NCBI RefSeq assembly: GCF_963678875.1
Contig: NZ_OY787456.1
Coordinates: 310,001 to 374,000, forward strand
Direction of reading: 5' to 3'
From: an uncultured Hyphomonas sp.
GTDB taxonomy: Bacteria > Pseudomonadota > Alphaproteobacteria > Caulobacterales > Hyphomonadaceae
Length of the DNA: 64,000 nucleotides
Shown: positions 19,135 through 27,746 of the stretch, piece by piece
How the letters are laid out: each line of letters begins with the position of its first letter
Numbering within the stretch: the first letter of the stretch is position 1
Position numbers and translations under genes: made by a program
Notes under the pieces: model-generated
Told to the model about the DNA's origin: nothing
Databases searched by the model: none
The model's input: the letters and a program-made list of their open reading frames with translations, nothing else

Positions 19135-19536
19135 TCAGGCTTCGGCGAAGGGGACGATCCGGGTGGCCAGGAAGGTCGCGACGATCGGCACCAGCAGGCC
19201 GCCGGCAACCATCCAGGTCGGGTGGGTGACCGACAGCAGTACGGCAATCGTCAGAAGTAGGACCGCGCCAGCAACCACGAGGGCTGAGCGGCGCGCGCCG
19301 TTCGAGATCCGCAAGGCAGCCCAGACACCGATCAGGGCGCCCAGGAACCAGGAGAGCACAACCATGGCCTTCGACCCGACCGGCGCGGTTGCGATGGCGT
19401 CATTGAGTTGTTGCGGAGAGGGATTTGCCGGCAGCTCAGGTTCCGGGAACAGGTAATGGCCCACCATCTGAACGAGGGCGACGACCAACATGGCCAGCAC
19501 GATACCTGCGACAGCGCCAGTGATTTTGCGCGTCAT
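19135..19536 (-). CDS. Small membrane protein of unknown function
   Basis: A 133-residue integral membrane protein with hydrophobic stretches at about 6-27, 58-75, 82-102 and 105-127. Two adjacent ATGs (19539 and 19536) are possible; the second sits six bases after GGAGG and is preferred. The loop after the first helix (FPEPELPANPSPQQLNDA) is Pro-rich and probably periplasmic. It lies upstream of the caspase gene on the same strand, 70 bases away. Confidence 0.7.
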   Translation of the reverse strand: MTRKITGAVAGIVLAMLVVALVQMVGHYLFPEPELPANPSPQQLNDAIATAPVGSKAMVVLSWFLGALIGVWAALRISNGARRSALVVAGAVLLLTIAVLLSVTHPTWMVAGGLLVPIVATFLATRIVPFAEA

Positions 19537-19582
19537 CATCAGCCTCCCAGCTAAGGTAGCTGACTAAATGCCATGGCAAAGC

Positions 19583-20404
19583 CTAGCCCGCAAATGCCTT
19601 TTCTATAACAAATTCAGCGGGTGCCGCGTTCGAACCCTCGGTCAGACCGGCCTTGATCATGAGCGCTTTGGTGTCCTGGATCATCTCCATGGAGCCACAG
19701 ATCATGCCGCGGTCCGTGGCCGGGTCAAGCGGCGTAATGCCCAGATCTTCAAAGAGTTTTCCGGATTCTATGAGATCCGTGATGCGCCCCTGGTGATCAT
19801 GCGGTTCCCGCGTGCAGGACGTGAACAGGCGGAGCTTTCCTTCGACCATTTCCCCTACGAGAGGGTCGTTAACCAAATCGGCCACCAAATTGCGCGAATA
19901 GGTCAATTCTGCCGCTTCCCGGCACGTATGAGTGACAATTACCTCGTCATAGCGCTCATAAGTGTCGGGGTCCCGGACCAGGCTGGCGAATGGCGCAAAT
20001 CCCGTCCCGGTAGAAAACATGTAGAGTCGCTTGCCTGGCAGGAGAGCGTCCAGCACCAGCGTGCCGGTCGGTTTCTTGCCAAGGAGAACCTTGTCGCCCG
20101 GCTTGATATGGCCGAGACGCGACGTCAGCGGCCCATCAGGCACCTTGATCGAATAGAACTCGAGTTCCTCGTCCCAGGAAGGGGAGGCAATCGAATAGGC
20201 GCGCAGCAGCGGGCGGCCGTCTTCCTTGGGCAAGCCGATCATCACGAATTCGCCCGACCGGAAGCGGAAGCTGCGCGGACGGGTAATGCGGAAGCGGAAC
20301 AGGCGGTCGGTATAGTGTTCGACCGCCAGGACGGTTTCTTCCGTCGGCGCATTCGGATTGACTCGAGCAGCCCCGGCGGCGGCTCCGGTCGCATCAGCGG
20401 ACAT
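19583..20404 (-). CDS. fpr: Ferredoxin--NADP+ reductase
   Basis: A 273-residue flavoprotein that moves electrons between NADPH and ferredoxin or flavodoxin, feeding Fe-S assembly and redox stress responses. FAD-binding motif RAYSIASPSWDEELEFY, NADP-binding motif STGTGFAPFASLVRDP and the C-terminal FVIEKAFAG fit the bacterial subclass I enzyme. AAGGGG precedes the ATG. The N-terminal 18 residues are an Ala-rich extension beyond the usual start. It probably ends before the caspase block; no terminator is obvious at its 3' side. Confidence 0.94.
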   Translation of the reverse strand: MSADATGAAAGAARVNPNAPTEETVLAVEHYTDRLFRFRITRPRSFRFRSGEFVMIGLPKEDGRPLLRAYSIASPSWDEELEFYSIKVPDGPLTSRLGHIKPGDKVLLGKKPTGTLVLDALLPGKRLYMFSTGTGFAPFASLVRDPDTYERYDEVIVTHTCREAAELTYSRNLVADLVNDPLVGEMVEGKLRLFTSCTREPHDHQGRITDLIESGKLFEDLGITPLDPATDRGMICGSMEMIQDTKALMIKAGLTEGSNAAPAEFVIEKAFAG

Positions 20405-20528
20405 GGGCAGACCCCTTATTGATAACAGTCAGCGGCAGATGACTATCGCACGGCAGGATTGCAATGTGGCAGAAGAACGCTTCAGAAATCCTCAACAGTC
20501 TGCCCAGTCAGCAGGCAGGCTGGACCAA

Positions 20529-20558
20529 GAAAAAACCCGCCAGCGGGACCGGCGGGTT
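20529..20558 (-). terminator. Rho-independent terminator after ptsN
   Basis: Read on the minus strand, AACCCGCCGG and CTGGCGGGTT form a strong stem closed by a short loop and run into six T residues. It lies 26 bases after the ptsN stop and 125 bases before fpr, so hpf-ptsN and fpr are separate transcripts. Confidence 0.9.
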
Positions 20559-20583
20559 CCTGTGATTTGGGCGGCTGGCCGGG

Positions 20584-21054
20584 TCAGACGGATGGTTCGG
20601 CCGTTTCATGACAGACCACCGCGCGGATATCTTCTTCCGTGCGGGCAGCCCGAAGGGCATCCCGCACCGCGCTTTGCCGGAACACGCGGGAGACCTGGGC
20701 CAGCGCCCGGAGGTGGTCTGCCCCGGCTGTTTTTGGTGCCAGCAGCATGAAGATCAGGTCACACGGACGCTCGTCGATGGCTTCGAAATCGACGCCTTCG
20801 TCGAGCCGCAGCAGGCCGCCAACCGGCTTTTCGAGGCCTTCGAGGCGGGCATGGGGAATGGCAACGCCTTCCCCAACGCCGGTCGACCCCAGCCGTTCGC
20901 GCTCCATGACGGCATCCTCGATCTGGCGGGCGCTGAGACCAGTTACACCGGCCAGGCCTTCTGCCAGAGCGTGTATCGCCTGTTTGCGGCTCGTCGCGTC
21001 AAACGACGGCAGGATAACCCCGCCTTCAAGCAGGGAACTCAGATCGGTCGCCAT
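20584..21054 (-). CDS. ptsN: Nitrogen-type phosphotransferase EIIA (PtsN)
   Basis: A 156-residue PTS EIIA domain of the nitrogen/potassium regulatory branch. The phosphorylated His is in VAIPHARLEG near residue 67, and the family end (TEEDIRAVV) is intact. It receives phosphate from PtsP/PtsO and modulates K+ transport and sigma-54 related functions. It follows hpf by 23 bases on the same strand, the classical hpf-ptsN pair. In many proteobacteria this pair follows rpoN; here rpoN is 28 kb away and on the other strand. Confidence 0.94.
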   Translation of the reverse strand: MATDLSSLLEGGVILPSFDATSRKQAIHALAEGLAGVTGLSARQIEDAVMERERLGSTGVGEGVAIPHARLEGLEKPVGGLLRLDEGVDFEAIDERPCDLIFMLLAPKTAGADHLRALAQVSRVFRQSAVRDALRAARTEEDIRAVVCHETAEPSV

Positions 21055-21077
21055 GTAACTCGCTTCCGTTGGCCGCC

Positions 21078-21671
21078 TCAGTTTCTGGAGGCGTCTGCTG
21101 GATCCACCCAACCAATGTGCCCATCCGGGCGGCGGTACACCATATTCAGGCGTCCATGGCCAGCATTTCTGAACATGAGTGCCGGAACTTCCTGCAGTTC
21201 CAGCTGCATGACTGCCTCAGAAACGCTCATCGTCCGGATGTGAACGGCCGTTTCGGCAACGGTCAGCGGGGTGTCGTCAGAAGCTTCCGGAAGCTCTTCG
21301 TCGGTTTCGGCATCGTATCCATTGACCTGGATGACGGATTCCGCGGCCGGCTCGAAGGGCAGGGTGGTGTTGCCGGCATGATGGTCCTTCAGGCGGCGCT
21401 TGTAGCGGCGCACGCGTTTTTCCATCTTGTCCAGGCTATCTTCCAGCGCGGCGTAGGGGTCACCGGCCTTGCCGGTCGATTGAAGAATGATGCCCGAGGG
21501 CAGGTGGACGTTGCAGTCCACTTCCACGAACGGACCCTGCTGGGATACGAAAACGCGGGCATCGCCAGTTCGATTGAAATACTTACTGACCGCCGCTTCC
21601 AGCCCCGATTCGATCCGGCCCCGAAGAGCGTCACCGAGATCCATATGCTTGCCAGTAATCTGTATCTGCAC
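21078..21671 (-). CDS. hpf: Long-form ribosome hibernation promoting factor
   Basis: A 197-residue ribosome-binding protein that dimerises and inactivates 70S ribosomes in stationary phase. The start is a GTG at 21671 with AAGGAG seven bases upstream; the sequence VQIQITGKHMDLGDALRGRI fits the family N-terminus. The N-terminal S30AE domain (residues about 1-105, RRYKRRLKDHH) is followed by a linker and the C-terminal dimerisation domain (VVY-type: ALMFRNAGHGRLNMVYRRPDGHIG). Co-transcribed with ptsN. Confidence 0.95.
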   Translation of the reverse strand: MQIQITGKHMDLGDALRGRIESGLEAAVSKYFNRTGDARVFVSQQGPFVEVDCNVHLPSGIILQSTGKAGDPYAALEDSLDKMEKRVRRYKRRLKDHHAGNTTLPFEPAAESVIQVNGYDAETDEELPEASDDTPLTVAETAVHIRTMSVSEAVMQLELQEVPALMFRNAGHGRLNMVYRRPDGHIGWVDPADASRN

Positions 21672-21916
21672 GAGCGGTCTCCTTCTTTTTGGCTCGCCAT
21701 TATGGCGCAGAATATCGCACGACGCGACTCCTGTTGAAGAGATGGGGCAGACTTGTGCCGTCAAAAAGAGGGTGCGGCGTTACAAACCGGCAACTCGCCT
21801 TTCACGGGTGCTGCCTGTGAAAAGATTCCCGATTTGACAGGTGCGCCGGGACATCTCACCATTCACGCTGAGGTAAAGTGTGTCGGATCAAGCATTCCAA
21901 CTAAGTGCAAGTTTTC

Positions 21917-24900
21917 ATGAGTAGGGCCACCGTCAAGCGGATCGATGATGCGTCCCTCCCGCCGCTCGATACGGATGGGATAACCAATCCATTGGCCTAT
22001 GGGGCGGTCGGGATTGCGCATATAGATTCTGATGGCACCATCCTGCGGTGCAATCAGCGTTTTGCCGACATGTTGGGCTACACGCCGGAAGAACTTGCCG
22101 GCATGCATTCCGATGCCGTCACGGATGCAGATGACGTCGAGCTGCAAACCATGCTGTTCCGGGAGATACTCGCCGGGAAGCGGCGGTCTTTCCAGATGAA
22201 CAAGCGCTACTTCCACAAGGATGGCAGCGTCGTCTGGGCCATCCTGACCGTCGGCTGCGCCCGGAATGCGGAGGGCGAAGTCGAACATTTCGTCGCGATC
22301 ATCAGCGACGTCACGGAAAAGCACAACACATCCCAGGCGCTCGCCGAAAGCGAAGCGCGGTTCCGGGCAACGTTCGAAAACGCCGCCGTCGGAATGGCAA
22401 TCATCGGCACGGATGGTGCCTGGCTGCGCGTGAACCAGCGGGTTTGCGAGATTGTCGGATACAAGTCCCAGGAGCTGATGAAGCTCACCTTCCAGGACAT
22501 CACGCATCCGGATGATCTCGATATCGACCTGGGCCTCCTGCAGGAGACCATCGAGGGCAAACGCGACAATTACTCGATGGACAAGCGCTACTTCCACAAG
22601 GATGGCAGCTTGATATGGGTAAAGCTGACCGTCGGCAGCGTTCGCAACGAAATCGGAGAAGTCGAGTATTTCATTTCGGTGATCGAGGATATCACCAGCG
22701 AGAAGCGCAAGGATGAGGCGCTCAACGAAAGTGAAAAGCGTTTTCGCGCAACGTTCGAGAGTGCGGCCATTGGCATGGCGCAGGTGGGCCCTGACGGATC
22801 CTGGCTGCACGCGAACAGGAAAGTCTGCGAAATCCTCGGCTATTCGGAAGCTGAGTTGAAGCAGCGGAATTTTCAGTCCCTCACCCATCCGGAAGACCTC
22901 CCGCTTGGGATCGCGCAGATGGAGGAAATGCTTACCGGAAAGCGCAGCTCGATGCAGATCGAGAAGCGCTATATCCGGAAGGACGGCGAGATTGTTTGGG
23001 CCAACCTGACCGTTGCCTGCGTCCGCAACGACGCGGGCGGCGTTGACTACATGATTTCGGTGATCGAGGACATCACCGAGAAGAAGCAGATACGCCGTGA
23101 TCTGATGGAAAGCGAGACCCGCTTCGGCGCAGCCCAGCAGACCATGCCGGACGGGTTCATGATCTTCAGCAGTATCCGGAATGAACGCGGCAGGATCGAA
23201 GACTTTCAGTGTGAATATGGCAACCCCGCTGCGGGCCGGCTTTTGGCGATCGATCCGGAGGACATGCCGGGTCACCGTATGCTGGTGCGAAACCCCCTGA
23301 ACGCCGACATTGGGCTGTTCGACATTTACTGCGGCGTTGTGGAGTCCGGGCGTACGGCGCAGGGCGAGCTTCAGTTTCCCTTCCAGAATGGCACGATCAA
23401 ATGGTTCCGCTATTCGATTGTGAAAGTGGATGACGGGTTCGCTGTGGCGTTTACGGACATCAGCGATGCAAAGGCGGCCGAGCTGAAGCTGAAAGAAAGC
23501 GAGGAACGTTTCCGCGCTGCCCAGCAGACGACGCCAGATGGCTTCCTGATGTTCGGCACCGTCCACGACGACAATGGGGAAATTGCCGATTTTGTCTGCG
23601 AATACGCAAACCCGGCGGCTCACTTGATTGCCCGTCGTGAAGGCCAGGATATGGTCGGTCAGACCCTGCTGAAGGACACGGAGCTCGAACGGAATCACCC
23701 CCTGTTTCATATGTATACCCGGATCGTGGAGACGGGTGAGCCGCTGGAAACCGAAGCTCTGTTGCCGATTACAAAAGAGGGGCGCTGGCTACGGATTGCC
23801 GCTGTGAAAATAGAGAAGGGGTTTGCCGTCACGTTCTCCGATGTCACCGACCGCAAGAAATCGGAGCTGCGGTTGCAGGAAAGCGAAGCGCGCCTTCGTG
23901 CCTTCCACCAGACGGCTCCCGACGGGTTCGTGATCTTCCGCAGTATCCGCAACGCGGCTGGCGAAATCACTGATTTCCGGTTTGTCTATGCCAACCCCGC
24001 TGCGCAACAGACCTCCGAGCTCAGCGAAGAGGAACTGAAGCAAACCACGATGCTGGCTGAAGCGCCTGCGCTGAAATCAGTGGGCGTGCTCGACAAATAT
24101 ATCGATATCGCGGAAACCGGAAAACCCTGGCAGGGAGAGTTCTTCTATCCGGGGGAGTTTAGGCAGGCCTGGTACCATGTGACGGCGGTCAAGGTCGATG
24201 ACGGCATCGCGATTTCGTACAAGAACATTTCCGCCCAGAAGCAGTCTGAGGCGAGGCTGCGGGAGCAGGAAGAGCGCGCACGGGCCATTCTCAACAGCCT
24301 GATTTCCTTTGTAACGCTGCTGACGCCCGACGGCATCATCCTCGAAGTCAACGATTCCGCTCTGGCAACCGCGAACCTGTCCCAGTCCGATGTCGTCGGG
24401 AAATATTTCTGGGACACCTACTGGTGGTCCCACGATGCCGATGCCCGCGAGGAATTGCGGCAGTGCGTTTTGCAGGCGGCCAAGGGAGAGCGGGTGCGGC
24501 ACGATACGACGATCCGGATTTCCGGGGACGAACGTATTGCGGTCGCCAACCTGCTCGCACCGGTCTTGGATGATGATGGTGCCGTGACGAGCGTTGTGGC
24601 TTCAGGCTTTGATATTTCCGACCGCAAGAAGGCCGAGCAGCATCGGGAGATGCTGGTGGACGAACTCAGTCACCGGGTTAAGAACTCCCTTGCGACCGTG
24701 CAGACCATCGCGTCGCATTCGCTGCGCGAAGCGTCTGATCTGGAATCCTTCCGGGAAACATTCGTTGGCCGGTTGATGGCGATTTCCAAATGCCACGATC
24801 TGTTGGTCGATACGACGCGCAACGATGCCGACATTTCGCAACTCGTGCGTGACCAGGTCCTGCCTTATGCCCAGGGTGGCATCGACCGGCAGGTGACGAT

Positions 24901-25237
24901 GTCGGGGCCTCCACTGGTGCTGGGGCCTGAAGCGGCGCACACGTTCGGCCTCATCCTGCACGAACTGGCGACGAATGCCGCGAAATACGGGGCCCTTTCG
25001 AACGAGCAGGGACGGCTGGACATCAGCTGGAAGCGCGGTCCGGACCCCCAACAGCCTGATGCCGTCCTGACCTGGGTAGAGACCGGCGGACCGGTGGTGG
25101 AGCCGCCGACGCGCCGTGGGTTCGGCAGTGTGCTGATTGAGCAGAGCCTGTCTCATGCGCTCGGCGGAAAAGCGAAGATCGAATATCGACCGGAAGGCCT
25201 GTGGGCCGAATTCCGGTTCCGTAAAAGGGCGCAATGA
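21917..25237 (+). CDS. Multi-PAS HWE-family sensor histidine kinase
   Basis: A 1106-residue soluble sensor kinase without membrane segments. It has seven PAS units: three of one type (beginning near residues 25, 150 and 275, each with an RYFHKDG or RYIRKDG PAC motif), three of another type with 128-129 residue spacing (from about residues 405, 534 and 662, each starting QQT/HQT-x-PDGF), and a seventh near 790. The kinase follows: phospho-His in DELSHRVKNSLATVQ (about 918), and ATP-binding HELATNAAKYGALS, both diagnostic for the HWE/HisKA_2 class. A GTG at 21905 is an alternative start; neither has a clear ribosome site. It overlaps the next gene by four bases, so the receiver protein is its likely partner. 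Confidence 0.9.
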   Translation: MSRATVKRIDDASLPPLDTDGITNPLAYGAVGIAHIDSDGTILRCNQRFADMLGYTPEELAGMHSDAVTDADDVELQTMLFREILAGKRRSFQMNKRYFHKDGSVVWAILTVGCARNAEGEVEHFVAIISDVTEKHNTSQALAESEARFRATFENAAVGMAIIGTDGAWLRVNQRVCEIVGYKSQELMKLTFQDITHPDDLDIDLGLLQETIEGKRDNYSMDKRYFHKDGSLIWVKLTVGSVRNEIGEVEYFISVIEDITSEKRKDEALNESEKRFRATFESAAIGMAQVGPDGSWLHANRKVCEILGYSEAELKQRNFQSLTHPEDLPLGIAQMEEMLTGKRSSMQIEKRYIRKDGEIVWANLTVACVRNDAGGVDYMISVIEDITEKKQIRRDLMESETRFGAAQQTMPDGFMIFSSIRNERGRIEDFQCEYGNPAAGRLLAIDPEDMPGHRMLVRNPLNADIGLFDIYCGVVESGRTAQGELQFPFQNGTIKWFRYSIVKVDDGFAVAFTDISDAKAAELKLKESEERFRAAQQTTPDGFLMFGTVHDDNGEIADFVCEYANPAAHLIARREGQDMVGQTLLKDTELERNHPLFHMYTRIVETGEPLETEALLPITKEGRWLRIAAVKIEKGFAVTFSDVTDRKKSELRLQESEARLRAFHQTAPDGFVIFRSIRNAAGEITDFRFVYANPAAQQTSELSEEELKQTTMLAEAPALKSVGVLDKYIDIAETGKPWQGEFFYPGEFRQAWYHVTAVKVDDGIAISYKNISAQKQSEARLREQEERARAILNSLISFVTLLTPDGIILEVNDSALATANLSQSDVVGKYFWDTYWWSHDADAREELRQCVLQAAKGERVRHDTTIRISGDERIAVANLLAPVLDDDGAVTSVVASGFDISDRKKAEQHREMLVDELSHRVKNSLATVQTIASHSLREASDLESFRETFVGRLMAISKCHDLLVDTTRNDADISQLVRDQVLPYAQGGIDRQVTMSGPPLVLGPEAAHTFGLILHELATNAAKYGALSNEQGRLDISWKRGPDPQQPDAVLTWVETGGPVVEPPTRRGFGSVLIEQSLSHALGGKAKIEYRPEGLWAEFRFRKRAQ

Positions 25238-25596
25238 TGAACTGTGATGATTGTGCAATTCTCCTTGTCGAAGACGAGTTCCTGATCGCGCTGGACGTGC
25301 AAATGCGCCTTCAGGAGGCGGGTTACGCTGTCCTGGATCCGGTTGCCAGCGTGGAGGATGCCATGTCCGCCCTGGATCAGGCGAAGATTTGCGCGGCGAT
25401 CCTGGACATGAATATCAGCGGATCAACATCAATTCCGATTGCCGAGCGCCTTCAATCCGAAGGGACGCCCTTCATCTTCCTGTCAGGCAATGACACTTAC
25501 CGCCTGAAGGAGAATTTTTCCGACCACATGGTTCTGACAAAGCCCATTGATTACGGACAGCTCATGGCCCGGCTCAGGGAAATCTGCGGCACCTGA
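25234..25596 (+). CDS. Single-domain response regulator (receiver only)
   Basis: A 120-residue CheY-like receiver. Acidic pocket at VEDE (residues 12-15), phosphorylated Asp58 in AILDMNIS, switch Ser84 and conserved Lys103 in LTKPID. There is no output domain. Its ATG overlaps the kinase stop (ATGA), with AAAGGG upstream, so translation is coupled. It may signal by protein contact or act as a phosphate sink. The target is unknown. Confidence 0.92.
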   Translation: MMNCDDCAILLVEDEFLIALDVQMRLQEAGYAVLDPVASVEDAMSALDQAKICAAILDMNISGSTSIPIAERLQSEGTPFIFLSGNDTYRLKENFSDHMVLTKPIDYGQLMARLREICGT

Positions 25597-25598
25597 CG

Positions 25599-26693
25599 CT
25601 ACATGGCCGGGCGAGGACTGCCGCTGATGGGCGTGCCTTCCTCATCATCTTTCGGCTTGCCGGGTTTCTTTCCGTAGTCGTGCTTTTTCAGGAGGCCGCG
25701 GAACTGGTGATAAGTCAGCCCCAGCGCATCGGCGGCCTGGCCCTGATGACCTTTCGCCCAACTGAGGGCCTCATCGATCAGGCGCATTTCGAACGCCGCC
25801 ACCTGTGCCTGGAAATCGGCCGTCACCGATGGATCGATCCGGCCCGGCGCGCTTTCCGGCGGGGGCGCTTGTGTCGGCGCAGGCTTTCCGGGTGATGATG
25901 CCGGCCGCCAGGGCGACTCGAACGGGTCCATTGCAGCCGGGTCGAAAACAACCGGCTCTCCGGGGGTCATGACCATGGAGCGATGTGTGAGCCGTTGGGC
26001 GAAATTGCGCAGCTCCCGTACATTCCCCGGCCAGTCATGGGCTTCGATGGCGGCAATGGCGGACGGGGCGAAGCCCGGAAAATCCTCGCCCATCTCGATT
26101 GCCATGCGCCGGGCGAAGTAATCGGCCAGCAGGCTCGCATCGCCCCGCCGCGCGCGTAGGGGGGGGAGCGTAATCACGTCGAAGGCAAGCCGGTCGAGCA
26201 GGTCCGAGCGGAACTCGCCGGCTTCGGCCATGGCAGGCAGGTCGGCATTCGTGGCCGCGATGATCCGCACATTGGTGGTCAGCACGCGGGAGCCGCCGAG
26301 GCGCTGGAACTCGCCATATTCCACCACCCGCAACAGTTTTTCCTGTACCTGCTGGGAGGCGGTGGCGATCTCGTCGAGAAAGATCGTGCCGCCATCGGCG
26401 AGTTCGAACCGGCCTTTGCGCTGCTCGGTGGCGCCCGTGAAGGCGCCGCGTTCATGGCCGAACAGTTCGCTGTCGAGAAGCGTTTCGGAGAGGGCCGCGC
26501 AGTTCACCTTGATGAACGGGCCTTCCCAGCGCTTCGACAGGAAGTGCAGGCGCTCGCCGATCAGTTCCTTGCCGGTCCCGCGCTCGCCAATCACCAGGAT
26601 CGGCCTTTCCAGCGTCGCCACGCGGGAGACATGCTCCTGCGCGCTGAGCCAGGCCGGGGACTCCCCGATCAGCTGTGTGGTTTGACCAATCAT
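25599..26693 (-). CDS. pspF: Phage-shock-protein activator PspF, sigma-54 enhancer-binding protein
   Basis: A 364-residue AAA+ activator with no N-terminal regulatory domain, as expected for PspF. Walker A GERGTGKE (about residue 36), the sigma-54 contact loop GAFTGATEQRK, Walker B IFLDEI, and the arginine-finger region are present. The C-terminal helix-turn-helix reads QAADALGLTYHQFRGLLKKH. A Pro-rich linker of about 50 residues (SSPGKPAPTQAPPPESAPG) separates the domains. It is divergent from the psp operon and should drive the sigma-54 promoter at 26828; PspA normally inhibits it. Confidence 0.94.
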   Translation of the reverse strand: MIGQTTQLIGESPAWLSAQEHVSRVATLERPILVIGERGTGKELIGERLHFLSKRWEGPFIKVNCAALSETLLDSELFGHERGAFTGATEQRKGRFELADGGTIFLDEIATASQQVQEKLLRVVEYGEFQRLGGSRVLTTNVRIIAATNADLPAMAEAGEFRSDLLDRLAFDVITLPPLRARRGDASLLADYFARRMAIEMGEDFPGFAPSAIAAIEAHDWPGNVRELRNFAQRLTHRSMVMTPGEPVVFDPAAMDPFESPWRPASSPGKPAPTQAPPPESAPGRIDPSVTADFQAQVAAFEMRLIDEALSWAKGHQGQAADALGLTYHQFRGLLKKHDYGKKPGKPKDDEEGTPISGSPRPAM

Positions 26694-26827
26694 TTCGTCA
26701 AATTAGCCAAACAAGAATTTCAAGTCGACTAAAATAATGGTGAAAAGCACTAAAAAGTGTTTTACGAAATAACCTGGAAAACTTTTATTTCTATAAAAAA
26801 CAACAACTTACAAAATTAATTTTGGTT
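26694..26827. promoter_or_regulatory. AT-rich pspF/psp intergenic region, probable PspF upstream sites
   Basis: A strongly AT-rich stretch between the divergent pspF and psp genes. It is the expected place for PspF upstream activating sequences, which lie about 80-125 bases before sigma-54 promoters. I can see a partial palindrome around 26745-26763 (AAAAGCACTAAAAAGTGTTTT, imperfect) but cannot define a PspF box. The pspF promoter also lies here. Confidence 0.5.
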
Positions 26828-26842
26828 TGGCACGGTCCTTGA
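26828..26842 (+). promoter_or_regulatory. Sigma-54 promoter of the psp operon
   Basis: TGGCACGGTCCTTGA matches the sigma-54 -24/-12 consensus TGGCACG-N4-TTGC at all but the last base (A for C). Transcription should begin about 12 bases after it, near 26853, which leaves a leader of about 50 bases to the small gene at 26902. RpoN (49344) and PspF (25599) are both encoded in this window. Confidence 0.88.
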
Positions 26843-26901
26843 AATGAGAGAAGGGCTCAGAGCGACGGGCGTTGCTCGAAACCAGAAGGACGAAACAAAA
26901 A

Positions 26902-27033
26902 ATGGAAGACCGTTACACCCGCTCAGAAGCCCGATCGGACACAGGCCGGATTGGCCGGTGGCTGTCGACCCGTTCCGCAGAGACCTGGATGTTCTTTGCC
27001 GCGGGTGTCTTCCTCGGCGGTTTCTTCTTCTAA
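26902..27033 (+). CDS. 43-residue tail-anchored-like small protein, first gene of the psp operon
   Basis: A short gene between the sigma-54 promoter and pspA. The protein begins MEDRYTRSEARSDTGRIGRW and ends in a hydrophobic tail TWMFFAAGVFLGGFFF at the very C-terminus, so it is probably a small membrane protein with a charged cytoplasmic N-terminus. GAAGGA lies 12 bases before the ATG. It ends 28 bases before pspA. I do not recognise it; it is not PspB, PspC, PspD or PspG. A different frame across the same bases gives a 66-codon frame that is less plausible. Confidence 0.65.
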   Translation: MEDRYTRSEARSDTGRIGRWLSTRSAETWMFFAAGVFLGGFFF

Positions 27034-27061
27034 TCCTCCCCTGACACGAAAGGACACCAAA

Positions 27062-27742
27062 ATGGGTTTGTTCTCCCGCCTCGGTGACATCATCAACTCG
27101 AACATCAATTCGATGCTCGACAATGCCGAAAATCCCGAAAAAATCGCGCGCCTGATCATTCAGGAAATGGAAGACACGCTGGTCGAGGTCCGCACCGCGG
27201 CTGCCCGCGCCATGGCCGACAAGAAAGAGATGGAACGCGACATCGCTCACTTCACGACCATCCGTGACGACTGGGCTGCCAAGGCCGAGCTTGCCATCGA
27301 CAAGGGCCGTGAAGACCTTGCCCGCGGCGCCCTGGTCGCCAAACAGAAGGCGGAAGCCGAAATCGACCGCCGCAAGAATGCGATGGCCGCCGCCGAGGAA
27401 GCCTTCGAAAAGCGCCAGGACGATCTGTCCAAGCTGCAGGCCAAGCTCGACGAGGCCAAGGCAAAGCATCGTGCCCTGATGATGCGCCGCGAAGCCGCCG
27501 AGCAGCGGATCCGCATGCGCAGCCAGGTCTATGACGGCCGCGTCGACGAAGCGCTTGCCCGCTATGGCAATATCGAGCGCAAGGTCGACGAGATGGAAGC
27601 CTATGCTGACCAGATCCGCGGCACCGAGCCGACCCTCGAAGCCCAGTTCGCTGCCCTCGAGCAGGATGAAAGCATCGAGAAGGAGCTCGCCGCCCTGAAG
27701 GCCAAGCGTTCCAAGTCGTCTTCCAAGAAGTCGGAGGGCTGA
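27062..27742 (+). CDS. pspA: Phage shock protein A
   Basis: A 226-residue PspA/IM30/ESCRT-III-like coiled-coil protein that binds stressed inner membrane and inhibits PspF. It starts MGLFSRLGDIINSNINSMLD with the amphipathic membrane-binding helix and continues as almost uninterrupted coiled coil (NAENPEKIARLIIQEMEDT), ending in a Lys/Ser-rich tail (KAKRSKSSSKKSEG). An ACGAAAGGA ribosome site precedes the ATG. The start follows the family N-terminus rather than earlier in-frame codons. Confidence 0.97.
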   Translation: MGLFSRLGDIINSNINSMLDNAENPEKIARLIIQEMEDTLVEVRTAAARAMADKKEMERDIAHFTTIRDDWAAKAELAIDKGREDLARGALVAKQKAEAEIDRRKNAMAAAEEAFEKRQDDLSKLQAKLDEAKAKHRALMMRREAAEQRIRMRSQVYDGRVDEALARYGNIERKVDEMEAYADQIRGTEPTLEAQFAALEQDESIEKELAALKAKRSKSSSKKSEG

Positions 27743-27746
27743 TCAC

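Noticed and set aside
17526..19229. 567-codon plus-strand frame
   Set aside because: Antisense to the caspase-fold gene, which has a ribosome site, signal peptide and active-site residues.
22200..22609. Direct repeats considered as a CRISPR array
   Set aside because: The 29-base repeats are coding PAS motifs 381 bases apart in one frame; there are no short spacers.
21863..23710. 615-codon minus-strand frame
   Set aside because: Mirrors the repeated PAS units of the sensor kinase; repeats in it follow the sense gene.
26844..27044. 66-codon plus-strand frame in the psp leader
   Set aside because: It starts near the predicted transcription start without a ribosome site; the 43-codon gene in another frame has better signals and a membrane tail.
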